A DNA stretch of 64,000 bases from JAKAGZ01 sp963783855 (GTDB lineage Bacteria; Bacteroidota; Ignavibacteria; Ignavibacteriales; Ignavibacteriaceae): the NCBI GenBank assembly GCA_963783855.1, contig CAWAPE010000007.1, positions 62,001 to 126,000 of the forward strand, written 5' to 3'. Position 1 is the first letter of the stretch; the number at the start of each line of letters is the position of its first letter. Both the position numbers and the translations under genes were made by a program. Below are positions 18,978 to 26,793 of this stretch, one piece after another. Below the pieces are notes generated by a model. The model had not been told where the DNA came from. It saw only the letters and a list, made by a program, of their open reading frames with translations, and searched no databases.

Positions 18978-19796
18978 ATGGAAAAAGAAAAACCGATAGG
19001 GGTTTTTGATTCAGGTATAGGCGGACTTACGGTAGTTAAAAGATTATCATCAACATTACCGCGGGAAAATATCGTTTATTTTGGCGATACTGCGCGTGTT
19101 CCCTACGGTTCTAAATCTAATGATACAGTTATAGAATACGCGATACAGGACGCTAAATTTTTAATGCATAAAAATGTTAAAGCTATTGTGGTTGCCTGTA
19201 ACACAGTTTCTTCTGTTGCATTAAATGAACTCGCTAAAAATTTTAACGTACCTATAATCGGTATGATTGAACCCGGAGCAGAATACGCCATAAAACATAC
19301 TAAGAACGGAAGAATAGGTGTGATAGGTACGAGATCAACCATAAACAACCTGGCATATTCAAAAGAAATAAAAAAGCTAAATCCGGATATTGAGGTATTT
19401 GAAAAATCATGTCCTTTGTTTGTCCCGATAGCAGAAGAAGGCTGGACAAACCATCAGGCGACTTATGAAATTGCCGAAGAATATTTGAAAGAATTAAGAG
19501 AATTAAAAATCGATACGCTTGTCTTAGGATGTACTCATTATCCGATTCTTTCTGAAGTAATACAGGAAGTTATAGGAAAAGATGTAACTCTTGTGGACTC
19601 TGGTATTGCATCGGCAGAAATTGTTAGGAGTGAATTACAACGCGTAGGGTTTGAAACAAATTCAAACGTACCCGGACATCACAGTTATTATGTAAGTGAT
19701 ATTCCGGTTACATTTAAAGAAATAGCCGAATTATTCTTAGGCAGGGAAGTAAAGGATGTTCAAAAAGTTGAAATTGAACATATTGAACTTATCTAA
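18978..19796 (+). CDS. murI: Glutamate racemase
   Basis: Makes D-glutamate for peptidoglycan. The N-terminal GVFDSGIGGLTV carries the conserved Asp-Ser, VACNTVSS contains the first catalytic cysteine and LGCTHYPIL the second, each with its neighbouring threonine. About 272 residues is normal for MurI. I start at ATG 18978; a TTG at 18969 would add three residues but is less likely. The gene follows glnD by under 20 bp and converges on ansA, the two overlapping by 4 nt at their stop codons. Confidence 0.96.
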   Translation: MEKEKPIGVFDSGIGGLTVVKRLSSTLPRENIVYFGDTARVPYGSKSNDTVIEYAIQDAKFLMHKNVKAIVVACNTVSSVALNELAKNFNVPIIGMIEPGAEYAIKHTKNGRIGVIGTRSTINNLAYSKEIKKLNPDIEVFEKSCPLFVPIAEEGWTNHQATYEIAEEYLKELRELKIDTLVLGCTHYPILSEVIQEVIGKDVTLVDSGIASAEIVRSELQRVGFETNSNVPGHHSYYVSDIPVTFKEIAELFLGREVKDVQKVEIEHIELI

Positions 19797-20779
19797 TCTT
19801 TAAAAAGCTTTTTTAATTCTTCCTGTTTTTTAACTGCGCCTAAAGCAAGCATCAATTTTATCCTGGCCTTTTGACCGTTTAAATAATCAGCAAACAAAAC
19901 TCCAATACTCTTCAACCATTTGCCGGCACCCGGATAACCATAAATATCTAATGTGTCCCCGGCAGGGCAGCGTGAAACTAACACAACCGGAATTTTTTTA
20001 TCGATTGCATATTTAATTCCGTCAAAAGCTGCGGGTGGAACATTTCCAACGCCAAGTGCTTCTACAACAATTCCATTTGTACCGCTATCGGCAGAGTATT
20101 TAAAAAACTTTTCGTCCATTCCTGCATAAACGGTAAGCATATCAATATTTGTTACAATTTTGTCTGTCTCAATATATTCAAGTTTTCTTGGCAGCCTGTT
20201 TAGAATTACAGTGCCATCCTGAACAAATCCGAGTGCACCGAAATCCAGGCTGTGGAAAGTATCAACTTCATCTGTATAAGTTTTTGTTACTTCACTGGCT
20301 GCATTAATTTCACCGTTAAGGCAAACAAGTACACCGATATCCCGGCAGTTTTTATTTAAACAGACATGAATTGAGTCGAGCAGATTTCTGGGTCCGTCCC
20401 AGTCCGGTTCAGAACTGTTTTTCATCGAACCGATTAACACAATCGGAATTTCTGTTTTTATAGTTAGGTCCAGCATATATGCTGTTTCTTCGAGAGTATC
20501 GGTTCCGTGTGTAACTATCACACCATCAACATTTTTGTCTTTGATTAATTCTTTAATAGTATCGGATAATTTAAACATCAGTTCTGGTGTCATATGAGGG
20601 CCGGGATATTTTCCGAAATCATAGCAGGTAATATTTGCCAGGTCTCTTGCTTCCGGTATTTTTTCGAGTAATTCCTCACCGGAATATTTTGGTACAGCAC
20701 CGCCTGTCTGTTCATCGATTTTCATCGAGAAAGTACCGCCTGTAAAAACTATAAGTATATTTTTCTTTCCCATTTCCAT
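19793..20779 (-). CDS. ansA: Type I L-asparaginase
   Basis: Hydrolyses asparagine to aspartate and ammonia. The first catalytic threonine is in FTGGTFSM near the N-terminus and the second threonine-aspartate pair is in VTHGTDTLEETAY. The GSMKNSSEPDWDGPRN block follows. No signal peptide is present, so it should be the cytoplasmic form. At 328 residues it matches the family. It is convergent with murI and its upstream gap contains a 30-bp perfect palindrome. ATG codons at 20779 and 20773 are both possible starts. Confidence 0.92.
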   Translation of the reverse strand: MEMGKKNILIVFTGGTFSMKIDEQTGGAVPKYSGEELLEKIPEARDLANITCYDFGKYPGPHMTPELMFKLSDTIKELIKDKNVDGVIVTHGTDTLEETAYMLDLTIKTEIPIVLIGSMKNSSEPDWDGPRNLLDSIHVCLNKNCRDIGVLVCLNGEINAASEVTKTYTDEVDTFHSLDFGALGFVQDGTVILNRLPRKLEYIETDKIVTNIDMLTVYAGMDEKFFKYSADSGTNGIVVEALGVGNVPPAAFDGIKYAIDKKIPVVLVSRCPAGDTLDIYGYPGAGKWLKSIGVLFADYLNGQKARIKLMLALGAVKKQEELKKLFKD

Positions 20780-20854
20780 TATTGTCCTAAATTATGGCCT
20801 AAAATATAGGGGGTATGGGGGTTGAATACAATTATAATATAATTTGAAGTTTTT

Positions 20855-20884
20855 TGTAGAGACGGGGCATGCCCCGTCTCTACA
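20855..20884. repeat. 30-bp perfect palindrome in the ansA-nfu intergenic gap
   Basis: A perfect inverted repeat centred between 20869 and 20870: TGTAGAGACGGGGCATG on the left mirrors the right arm without a loop. It is the most GC-rich spot in an AT-rich gap and lies upstream of both ansA (minus) and the nfu-type gene (plus). It is not followed by a T-run, so it is not a typical terminator. Similar GAGACGGGGCATGCC-type palindromes recur in other bacterial genomes; here it is a likely REP-like element or a protein-binding site. Confidence 0.75.
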
Positions 20885-20964
20885 CAGGATATGAATTAAT
20901 TATGACTTGAACAAAGTAAGATTTCAGGGTATTTTAACGTTACGATAAAAAAGGAGAAAGCTAA

Positions 20965-21507
20965 ATGTTAATGGTAGAAGACGTTGATTTGACACCAAAT
21001 CCACAAGCGTTAAAATTTATACTAAACGAAAAATTATTAAAAGTTGAAACACGCCAGTTCTCAAATAAAGAAGAAGCTGAAAGTGATTCTCTTGCAAAGG
21101 GCATTTTTGAAATTGAAGGTGTGGCCTCTGTTTTTTATATGGATAAATTTGTTACAATAGAAAAGAAACCTGAAACCAACTGGGGACAAATACAGAAACC
21201 ATTCATCAATTTTCTGAAAACTTTTGACAAATCTACTTTGCCCGAGGAAACCGGTGTAAAACCTACAAGTGAAGATGCAGGTGAATTAATGCAAAAGGTA
21301 AATGAAATACTTGATCAGAAAGTAAGGCCGGCACTTGCAGGAGACGGAGGCGGACTTGAGGTACTTGGAGTTGACGGATATACAATTAAAATACGGTACC
21401 AGGGTGCTTGCGGTACCTGCCCAACCGCGATAAGCGGAACTTTAATGGCAATAGAAGGATTACTGAAACGTGATATTAATCCAGCGGTTGAGGTTATTAG
21501 CGCCTAA
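20965..21507 (+). CDS. Nfu-type iron-sulfur cluster carrier (NifU C-terminal domain protein)
   Basis: A 180-residue Fe-S scaffold/carrier that delivers clusters to target enzymes. The N-terminal half, containing TPNPQALKFIL, is the Nfu N-terminal domain; the C-terminal half (from about residue 105, VNEILDQKVRPALAGDGGGLEV) is the NifU domain with the cluster-binding CGTC pair in GACGTCPTAISG. The start is preceded by GGAGAAAG. A good terminator follows at 21533. No isc or suf genes are adjacent. Confidence 0.92.
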   Translation: MLMVEDVDLTPNPQALKFILNEKLLKVETRQFSNKEEAESDSLAKGIFEIEGVASVFYMDKFVTIEKKPETNWGQIQKPFINFLKTFDKSTLPEETGVKPTSEDAGELMQKVNEILDQKVRPALAGDGGGLEVLGVDGYTIKIRYQGACGTCPTAISGTLMAIEGLLKRDINPAVEVISA

Positions 21508-21532
21508 GTAATTTATTATAATTTTCTAATCG

Positions 21533-21566
21533 GGGAAGGAATCTAAAAATTTCTTCCCTTTTTTTA
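21533..21566 (+). terminator. Rho-independent terminator after the nfu-type gene
   Basis: A 10-bp stem with one G-T pair, formed by GGGAAGGAAT (21533-21542) and ATTTCTTCCC (21549-21558) around a six-base loop, is followed by a run of eight or more T. It lies 26 bp after the stop and before the ogt start. Confidence 0.85.
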
Positions 21567-21614
21567 TTCTCTTTTTGTAAATTGTTGTTAAATAAAATCT
21601 GTGGAGTTTCACGG

Positions 21615-22124
21615 ATGAAAAGCTCAGAAAACATTTACTACGCTTCAGCAACAATTGCCGGAATTAAATTTGATATTTTTTCTTCCAGAATGGGAATTAA
21701 AAATATACACCTGAACAAAAAAGCCTCCCAATTAAATACCAGGGGAACAACAAAACTCCAGCCGGATGATCCTTTTATGTTTAATGTTTTTACTGAGCTG
21801 AAAGAATACTTTAATATGAGGAGAACAAAATTTACTCCTCCTCTGGATATTAAGGGAACTAAATTTCAGCAAAAAGTCTGGAATGAATTATTAAAAATTC
21901 CATTCGGTAAAACGGTTTCTTATAAAACAATTGCCAAAGGAATTGGAAATGTTAAAGCTGTAAGAGCTGTTGGCAGGGCAAACGGCGCCAACCCGGTCCC
22001 GATAATTATTCCGTGTCATAGGGTAATAGCAAATGACGGGAAATTAGGCGGTTACTCCGCTGGTGAAGGAATAAAAGAAAAACTGCTGGAAGTTGAGGGA
22101 TGTTTGAGCCTGGAGTTGTTTTAG
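21615..22124 (+). CDS. ogt: Methylated-DNA-[protein]-cysteine S-methyltransferase
   Basis: Repairs O6-methylguanine by transferring the methyl group irreversibly to its own cysteine. The active-site motif PIIIPCHRVI is intact, followed by GGYSAGEGIKEKLLEVEG. The helix-turn-helix region is FGKTVSYKTIAKGIGNVKAVRAVGRANGANP. I choose ATG 21615 (MKSSENIYY), supported by GGAG eight bases upstream; an in-frame TTG at 21582 would add 11 residues inside the preceding terminator and is unlikely. About 169 residues is normal for Ogt. Confidence 0.93.
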   Translation: MKSSENIYYASATIAGIKFDIFSSRMGIKNIHLNKKASQLNTRGTTKLQPDDPFMFNVFTELKEYFNMRRTKFTPPLDIKGTKFQQKVWNELLKIPFGKTVSYKTIAKGIGNVKAVRAVGRANGANPVPIIIPCHRVIANDGKLGGYSAGEGIKEKLLEVEGCLSLELF

Positions 22125-22154
22125 AATACTTTATCACAATTTAAGTGATGGTTA

Positions 22155-22307
22155 TAACAGTGTTGCGCTTAAGTAGCCGCCCAACACGACTACCTTATTT
22201 TAATAACAAATGTTTTTTATAGAGCAGACGGTTTGTAACTTAAATCGAACAAACCGGCTGCAATCAATTAACTATCATGTACCACTTTTAAGAATAACCT
22301 ACTGTTA
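22155..22307. repeat. Nested inverted repeats downstream of the AbiV-like gene (attC-like fold)
   Basis: The 219-bp gap between ogt and the AbiV-like gene holds no ORF but several dyads. Outer arms TAACAGT (22155-22161) and ACTGTTA (22301-22307) enclose CTTAA (22168-22172) and TTAAG (22288-22292). Inside are two hairpins: GTGTTGCGC/GCCCAACAC at 22160-22187 with one mismatch, and GCAGACGGTTTGT/ACAAACCGGCTGC at 22224-22261 with one mismatch. Paired outer boxes with short spacers resemble a folded integron attC site, but no strict RYYYAAC...GTTRRRY pair was found, so this is only an analogy. Confidence 0.5.
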
Positions 22308-22343
22308 CAATCAAACTTAATATAAAAGGCAAACTCGCAAATA

Positions 22344-23042
22344 TTAACACGGTCTGCTTGGAGCGCTGGTAATATGCGACTTTGTATTTACTTTATTATA
22401 AGTATTCATCCATTCCTTAAACCATTTGTTTGAACGCAATCCAGTTTTATATTTCCATTTTTTTAATTGTGAATAAAGTTTATTAGTAATTAAATCATCT
22501 TTTTCATCTATGTTATAATATCCATCTTGCAATATTTTCCGTTCACAGACATCCTTCAAGTAGTCGTTAATCATCGAGATCATTTTTTTCGCTTCATTCT
22601 TGCTTATCTTGTTTGGAATTGATATTCGACTTTCAATATCGATATTATTTTTTTCTTTCCGCAAACCGACATATGTTGCGTTCTGCTTCAACAATTCAAG
22701 TTCATTGTTTTCAATTGACTTAATAAATTTGGGAGAATATTCTCGTGATAATCCCCAACCAAAAAAAGCTCTTTGCTTTTTGGGATGTTGGTATAATAAT
22801 CTTAACCATTCTTGCTCAAATTCAGCATCTGGAAAACCAGTATTAGTTATTGATGTCCAATAATAGTGTTCTACCCAATTTGATTTTGAAAATTCCTCTA
22901 ATGATATAATTGATAATTGTAATGATGATGGATAAGAACCTTTATTGAATAAATAGATAGAATCAAAATGCAGTCTCAGACCGTTCTTAAACGCTTCGAT
23001 TGCCAATTTCTTGTATTCATGTTTTGATAATATCTTAGTCAT
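22344..23042 (-). CDS. AbiV-family abortive infection protein
   Basis: A 232-residue protein whose N-terminal third (A.EAFKNGLRLHFDSIYLF, then YPSSLQLSIISLEEFSKS, residues about 15-54) matches the helical AbiV fold pattern of A..N...L..DA..L....Y..A..LA.LA.EE..K. AbiV was described in Lactococcus as a phage abortive-infection factor that blocks translation of phage genes; related proteins are common as solitary genes in accessory regions. Both flanks are hairpin-rich and non-coding, unlike the compact surroundings, which suggests horizontal acquisition. The extreme C-terminus (SHITSAPSRPC) looks like read-through into flanking sequence and may not be ancestral. Confidence 0.7.
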   Translation of the reverse strand: MTKILSKHEYKKLAIEAFKNGLRLHFDSIYLFNKGSYPSSLQLSIISLEEFSKSNWVEHYYWTSITNTGFPDAEFEQEWLRLLYQHPKKQRAFFGWGLSREYSPKFIKSIENNELELLKQNATYVGLRKEKNNIDIESRISIPNKISKNEAKKMISMINDYLKDVCERKILQDGYYNIDEKDDLITNKLYSQLKKWKYKTGLRSNKWFKEWMNTYNKVNTKSHITSAPSRPC

Positions 23043-23065
23043 TATTAAACTTTATTTTTAGCATA

Positions 23066-23284
23066 TAACTCTTACTTACACTGCACGTGATTTAGTTTAT
23101 TTCCATATAGATATGCCCCGCAAATGCAGGATAAACTGTGCAGTTGTGTCTAAATTCTTCCTAACGGGTTTCCCCGTCCATATTTCTGCAAAATCCGATA
23201 AATAAGGCTTATATGCAAGGATTTTCTGAAGCAATTTATTTAAAGGCCCCGCCGCTGTCGGGGTAAATATTATTCATTGAGTTA
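23066..23284. repeat. Hairpin-rich non-coding stretch upstream of the AbiV-like gene
   Basis: The 435-bp gap 23043-23477 has no credible gene. Outer arms TAACTC (23066-23071) and GAGTTA (23279-23284) enclose a stem ACTGCAC...AGTTTAT / ATAAACTGTGCAGT (23080-23144) with a seven-base bulge on one side, a small ACGGG/CCCGT hairpin near 23164, and CCCCG/CGGGG at 23247-23263. The arrangement parallels the nested dyads on the other side of the AbiV-like gene. The remainder of the gap is AT-rich and ends in the kamA-side terminator. Confidence 0.5.
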
Positions 23285-23422
23285 ACGGTCAGGGAATTCT
23301 CTTTTTAAAGTGTAAGCAATTACAATAAGGTGGGGGCAGTTGGATGGAGTCTAATTTAGCATAAAATTGTTGATTAAATAATTCTTTTTCACTCAAATGT
23401 TACAGATTGTCTTTTAAACAAA

Positions 23423-23459
23423 AAAAGTGAAATCTATCTTATAGACAAATTTCACTTTT
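23423..23459 (-). terminator. Terminator downstream of the KamA-family gene
   Basis: An 11-bp perfect stem, AAAAGTGAAAT (23423-23433) paired with ATTTCACTTTT (23449-23459), sits 19 bp after the kamA stop. The A-rich left flank becomes a T-run on the minus strand, as needed to end minus-strand transcription. Confidence 0.75.
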
Positions 23460-23477
23460 AATAAATGGGGATCTGTT

Positions 23478-24866
23478 TTAAGCAACCATTCCCGGATCTT
23501 CTTCAATTTGTACTTCATCAGCATAATTACCAAAGAAGATTTGTCCGTTCTGACTGGCAAGAATCTGATTCAGTTCATCGGTAAAGAAGAATTTATTCTT
23601 ACCAAAAGCCGGCCTTAGTTGGTCGTACCAAGTTGCATCAGGATCATATTTTGCAAAGAACGGTTTTTTGCACCATTCCGGGTTTCTTGCCTGCAGCAAT
23701 GTTAGTACAAAAACTTTTTCTCCGTTTACTTCTGTAATTCCCTGTATTTCAACCTTACCCGGTAATGAAGACATTGACGGTCCTCTTACAGTCCTGCTCA
23801 AACCGGAAACCTGCTGATAAGCTTCCCTGAAAATATCATAAGATCTTTCAAGCGGGACTTCAAAATAATTTTTTGCGCCTGTGTTTCTTTCAATAAAGAA
23901 GTAATAAGGAATGCAGCCAAGAGCTACCTGGTCACGCCACATTTTTGCCCAGACAGCCGGATCATCATTAATGTGTTTAATTAATGGAGATTGTGTTCTT
24001 ATCTGTGCGCCGGTATTCCTGATTCTTCTTATTGCTTCGTGAGAAACTTCCGTAGATAATTCTTTCCAGTGATTGTAATGTCCCATTATTGCAAGATGTT
24101 TTCCGGCCTTTACTATTTTTTCAAATAGTTCAAGTATGCCGTCTGCATCACGGTCGGTGACATATTTATATGGCCAGTATGCAACAGACTTTGTACCTAT
24201 TCTGATATTTTTTATATGTTCAAATTCCGGAGTTAAAAGTGGTTCTAAATAAACTTTCAGGTTTTTCAGATTCATTATCATCGGGTCGCCGCCGGTCAGC
24301 AAAATATCCGTGATCTCAGTATGCTTTTTCAAATATTCCTGGAAGCGAAGTGATTCATCTGTTGCAAATTTTAAATCATTCATTCCTACAAATTGTGCCC
24401 ACCTGAAACAGAAAGTACAGTATGCGTGGCAGGTCTGCCCGCTTGATGGAAATATTAAAGCCGTCTCCCGGTATTTATGCTGTACACCCTGAACCGGTGT
24501 ACCTTCGAATGAAGGAACATTTGCAGTCATCTGGGCTGCCGGATGCGGATTTAATTCGAGGCGTATATCATTTGATAGTTCTTTTACTTCCTCGGCCGAA
24601 GCACCGCTATGCAATAGCTCAGCCATTCTGTCGAACTGATCGTCAGTAAGCATTTCTTTTTGCATAAAAGTTAATTGAAAAATTGGGTCGTCCGGAATAT
24701 TATTCCAGTCGATAAGCTCCTCAACTACATAATTATTTGCTCTAAATGGCAGAACGTTGGAAACAACTTTTATTGCAAATCTTTGCTTTTCAGTTAAATC
24801 CTGCAGCTGAGGGATGTTGTCGATGTCCTTCAATCCATAAAATTTCATCTTTTTGGGGGCAATCAT
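23478..24866 (-). CDS. KamA-family radical SAM protein (lysine 2,3-aminomutase-like)
   Basis: A PLP- and [4Fe-4S]/SAM-dependent aminomutase-type enzyme of about 462 residues. The radical SAM cluster motif is CHAYCTFCFR (CxxxCxxC), different from the CSMYCRHCTRR usual in true lysine 2,3-aminomutases. TGGDPMIMNLKNL (SAM-binding GGE-like motif), RIGTKSVAYWP and TQSPLIKHIND are further family blocks. Lysine, glutamate or another amino acid could be the substrate; the altered cluster motif argues for caution. I choose ATG 24866, which has AGAAGG nine bases upstream; ATG 24875 sits directly on that site. No partner gene is adjacent. Confidence 0.8.
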   Translation of the reverse strand: MIAPKKMKFYGLKDIDNIPQLQDLTEKQRFAIKVVSNVLPFRANNYVVEELIDWNNIPDDPIFQLTFMQKEMLTDDQFDRMAELLHSGASAEEVKELSNDIRLELNPHPAAQMTANVPSFEGTPVQGVQHKYRETALIFPSSGQTCHAYCTFCFRWAQFVGMNDLKFATDESLRFQEYLKKHTEITDILLTGGDPMIMNLKNLKVYLEPLLTPEFEHIKNIRIGTKSVAYWPYKYVTDRDADGILELFEKIVKAGKHLAIMGHYNHWKELSTEVSHEAIRRIRNTGAQIRTQSPLIKHINDDPAVWAKMWRDQVALGCIPYYFFIERNTGAKNYFEVPLERSYDIFREAYQQVSGLSRTVRGPSMSSLPGKVEIQGITEVNGEKVFVLTLLQARNPEWCKKPFFAKYDPDATWYDQLRPAFGKNKFFFTDELNQILASQNGQIFFGNYADEVQIEEDPGMVA

Positions 24867-25093
24867 GCTTAACATCCTTCTAATTATTAGTGAAAATTAA
24901 CTGCCTAAAAAAAAGTATCAGTGACTGCGAAAGTGAGTTTGAAAAACAAACCTAAATAGAAGGCACCCAATTTGGCCTTCGGTTAGAATGAATAGCAGTA
25001 GAAGTCAATATAATAAATTTTGGTTCTTAATCAAGACAAAGCGGGAGTGAAAATGTAAATAAGTGGGAAAACGTGCTGTTTTGGAGGAAAAAT

Positions 25094-25124
25094 CAAAAAA
25101 AAGCGGCCAAAAACTAACCGCTTT
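25094..25124 (-). terminator. Terminator downstream of the 54-aa protein gene
   Basis: AAAGCGG (25100-25106) pairs with CCGCTTT (25118-25124), and the A-run to the left reads as a T-run on the minus strand. It sits 10 bp after the small gene's stop. Confidence 0.8.
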
Positions 25125-25133
25125 CTTTCTGAA

Positions 25134-25298
25134 TTATTTAATATCAGTAACTTTGCTGATATCGTCTATTTTAACGAACTTTTCGTTGAATTTATAAGTA
25201 CCTTTTGCAGTTTTAACGCTTTTTATAAGTTTTACGTTAACACCTGCTACTTTTGTCTTAGCTTTTGACTTATCCGCAAAGGTTTGTTGTTTAGCCAT
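25134..25298 (-). CDS. 54-residue basic protein of unknown function (DUF4295-like)
   Basis: A short ORF that reads MAKQQTFADKSKAKTK and ends VTDIK. It is lysine-rich and vaguely resembles the DUF4295 family of small Bacteroidota proteins, which also begin MAK and carry a K.VK...G.Y.F..... core; here that core is KLIKSVKTAKGTYKFNEKF. Gene status is supported by a GGAG ribosome site eight bases before the ATG and by a terminator just after the stop, giving a clean single-gene transcription unit. DUF4295 genes usually sit with rpmB and rpmG; here there are no ribosomal neighbours, so the family call is tentative. Confidence 0.72.
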   Translation of the reverse strand: MAKQQTFADKSKAKTKVAGVNVKLIKSVKTAKGTYKFNEKFVKIDDISKVTDIK

Positions 25299-25370
25299 TT
25301 AATATCTCCGTTCAATTTTGGCTCCAAATATAGGAAAGATTATATATAAAAAAAAGAATATTTCTGGCTA

Positions 25371-25517
25371 GGTAGTGTCTCAATTTCACCTCTATAATAA
25401 TAAAGCTCTGTCATTCTGAACCGGCCTACCGGCAGGCAGGTTGATTTCAGAATCTAATAAAATAATGAGATCCCGAATCAAGTTCGGGATGACAAGTTGT
25501 GAAATTGAGACACTACC
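25371..25517. mobile_element. 147-bp MITE with perfect terminal inverted repeats and an 8-bp target duplication
   Basis: The ends are perfect 19-bp inverted repeats: GGTAGTGTCTCAATTTCAC at 25371-25389 and its complement at 25499-25517. The octamer TCTGGCTA occurs directly on both sides (25363-25370 and 25518-25525), a target-site duplication. The interior contains TGTCATTCTGAA, CCGGCCTACCGGCAGGCAGG and a CCCGAATCAAGTTCGGG hairpin, and no ORF. A diverged copy is at 15018-15165. The right duplication contains the stop codon of ybaK, so the insertion landed exactly at that gene's 3' end without breaking it. No transposase is in the window. Confidence 0.9.
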
Positions 25518-25522
25518 TCTGG

Positions 25523-25990
25523 CTATATAAGGTCGGAAAATAGTGCATTTGTAATATTCTGCAGGTCTGACGGAGCCAGGCATATCTGTGTTCCCCTCAC
25601 TCCGGCACTTACAAAAATAGTATCAAATATTTGTGAAGTTTCATCTATATAAGTGGGAAAGTCTTTCTTCATTCCAATAGGAGAACATCCACCACGGATA
25701 TAACCTGTTGCAGGAAATAAGTCTTTTACTTTCAACATTTCAATTTTTTTATTGCCGCTGGCTGCTGCGGCTTTTTTCAGATTTAATTCTGCAGTAACCG
25801 GAATGCAAAAAACGGTTATTCCATTTTTATCACCGCTTGCCACAAGTGTTTTAAAAACTGAATCAGGATCAGCATCTATTTTTTCAGCAACAGAAATTCC
25901 TCCCAGATCATTTTCGTCAACTTCATATTCATGAGTTGTATGCGTAACTCTACTTGTTTCTAATATTCTTGCTGCGTTTGTTTTGGACAT
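25523..25990 (-). CDS. ybaK: YbaK/EbsC-family Cys-tRNA(Pro) deacylase
   Basis: An editing-domain protein of 155 residues that hydrolyses cysteine mischarged on tRNA(Pro). Conserved family blocks visible are SVFKTLVASGD, VFCIPVTAELNLKKAA with its functional lysine region, GYIRGGCSPIGMKK and SAGVRGTQICLAPSDL. Its TAG stop lies within the duplicated octamer next to the MITE. It starts 5 bp after the end of the OppF-like ATPase gene, so it may be read from the same minus-strand transcript. Confidence 0.9.
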   Translation of the reverse strand: MSKTNAARILETSRVTHTTHEYEVDENDLGGISVAEKIDADPDSVFKTLVASGDKNGITVFCIPVTAELNLKKAAAASGNKKIEMLKVKDLFPATGYIRGGCSPIGMKKDFPTYIDETSQIFDTIFVSAGVRGTQICLAPSDLQNITNALFSDLI

Positions 25991-25995
25991 TAGTA

Positions 25996-26793
25996 CTATA
26001 AACTTTTACTGAATTTTAATTCTTGATATTTCAAATCATAATTTTCACATTTAAGTAAAAATTTTGTGTAATCATTTTCAGGTGAGTTAAAAATCTGATC
26101 AGTTGTGCCGCTTTCTACAATTTCTCCGTTATACATTACAAAAATTCTGTCCGCCAGTTTTCGTAAAATTTTAAGATTGTGTGCTACGCATATCATTGTA
26201 AGATCAAATTCTTTATTAATTTTTTTGAACAGGTTTAACAGGTTCAATTGTGATTCCACATCCTGTGCGGAAAAAGGCTCATCCAAAATGAGTAATTCAG
26301 GTTTTGCCGCAAGTATTCTTGCTAACGCGGCTCTTTGCTGCTCGCCACCGCTTAATTCAACACCATTTCGTTTTCTTAATGATTCAGAAAAACCGATAGA
26401 ATTAAAAATTTTATTTGCTTCTTCCTTAACATTGATTTGATTTTTATTTCTTATTAATAACGCTTCTTCCACAATTTTTCCAACTTCGCGGTAAGGGTTT
26501 AATACTTCGGAATTATTCTGGAAAAGAATCTGTACCGGTTGAGTTTTAATTTTCTTCCAGGTTACGGAAAAGAAGTAATTTATTTCACCGGATGAAGGTT
26601 TTAATATTCCGGCAAGTAATTTTGATAATGTTGTTTTCCCTGATCCTGATTCGCCGGTAATTCCTACAACCTCTTTATTATTAATTGAAAAGGAGATGTC
26701 TCTTAATATTTCCTTTTCAACTGAATTTTTTCCCAAAAGAGTTCCGGGGTTAACCGAATAACTTACTCTTTTTACTTCAAGTATTTTATTCAT
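25996..26793 (-). CDS. Peptide ABC transporter ATPase, OppF/DppF-like
   Basis: One of the two ATPases of the peptide importer whose other parts lie divergently at 27632-31567. Walker A is GESGSGKTTLSK, the ABC signature is LSGGEQQRAALAR and Walker B is LLILDEPFSAQD, followed by the H-loop CVAHNLKIL. At 265 residues it is shorter than classical OppF (about 330) and lacks most of the C-terminal extension. It overlaps the upstream ATPase gene by 8 nt, so the two are coupled. It contacts the membrane pair on the cytoplasmic face and powers uptake. Confidence 0.88.
   Translation of the reverse strand: MNKILEVKRVSYSVNPGTLLGKNSVEKEILRDISFSINNKEVVGITGESGSGKTTLSKLLAGILKPSSGEINYFFSVTWKKIKTQPVQILFQNNSEVLNPYREVGKIVEEALLIRNKNQINVKEEANKIFNSIGFSESLRKRNGVELSGGEQQRAALARILAAKPELLILDEPFSAQDVESQLNLLNLFKKINKEFDLTMICVAHNLKILRKLADRIFVMYNGEIVESGTTDQIFNSPENDYTKFLLKCENYDLKYQELKFSKSL

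Noticed and set aside
22155..22307. True integron attC site next to the AbiV-like gene
   Set aside because: A GTTGGGC box occurs on the minus strand, but no matching RYYYAAC partner is at the proper distance and no integrase or further cassettes are visible. Only the folded resemblance is kept.
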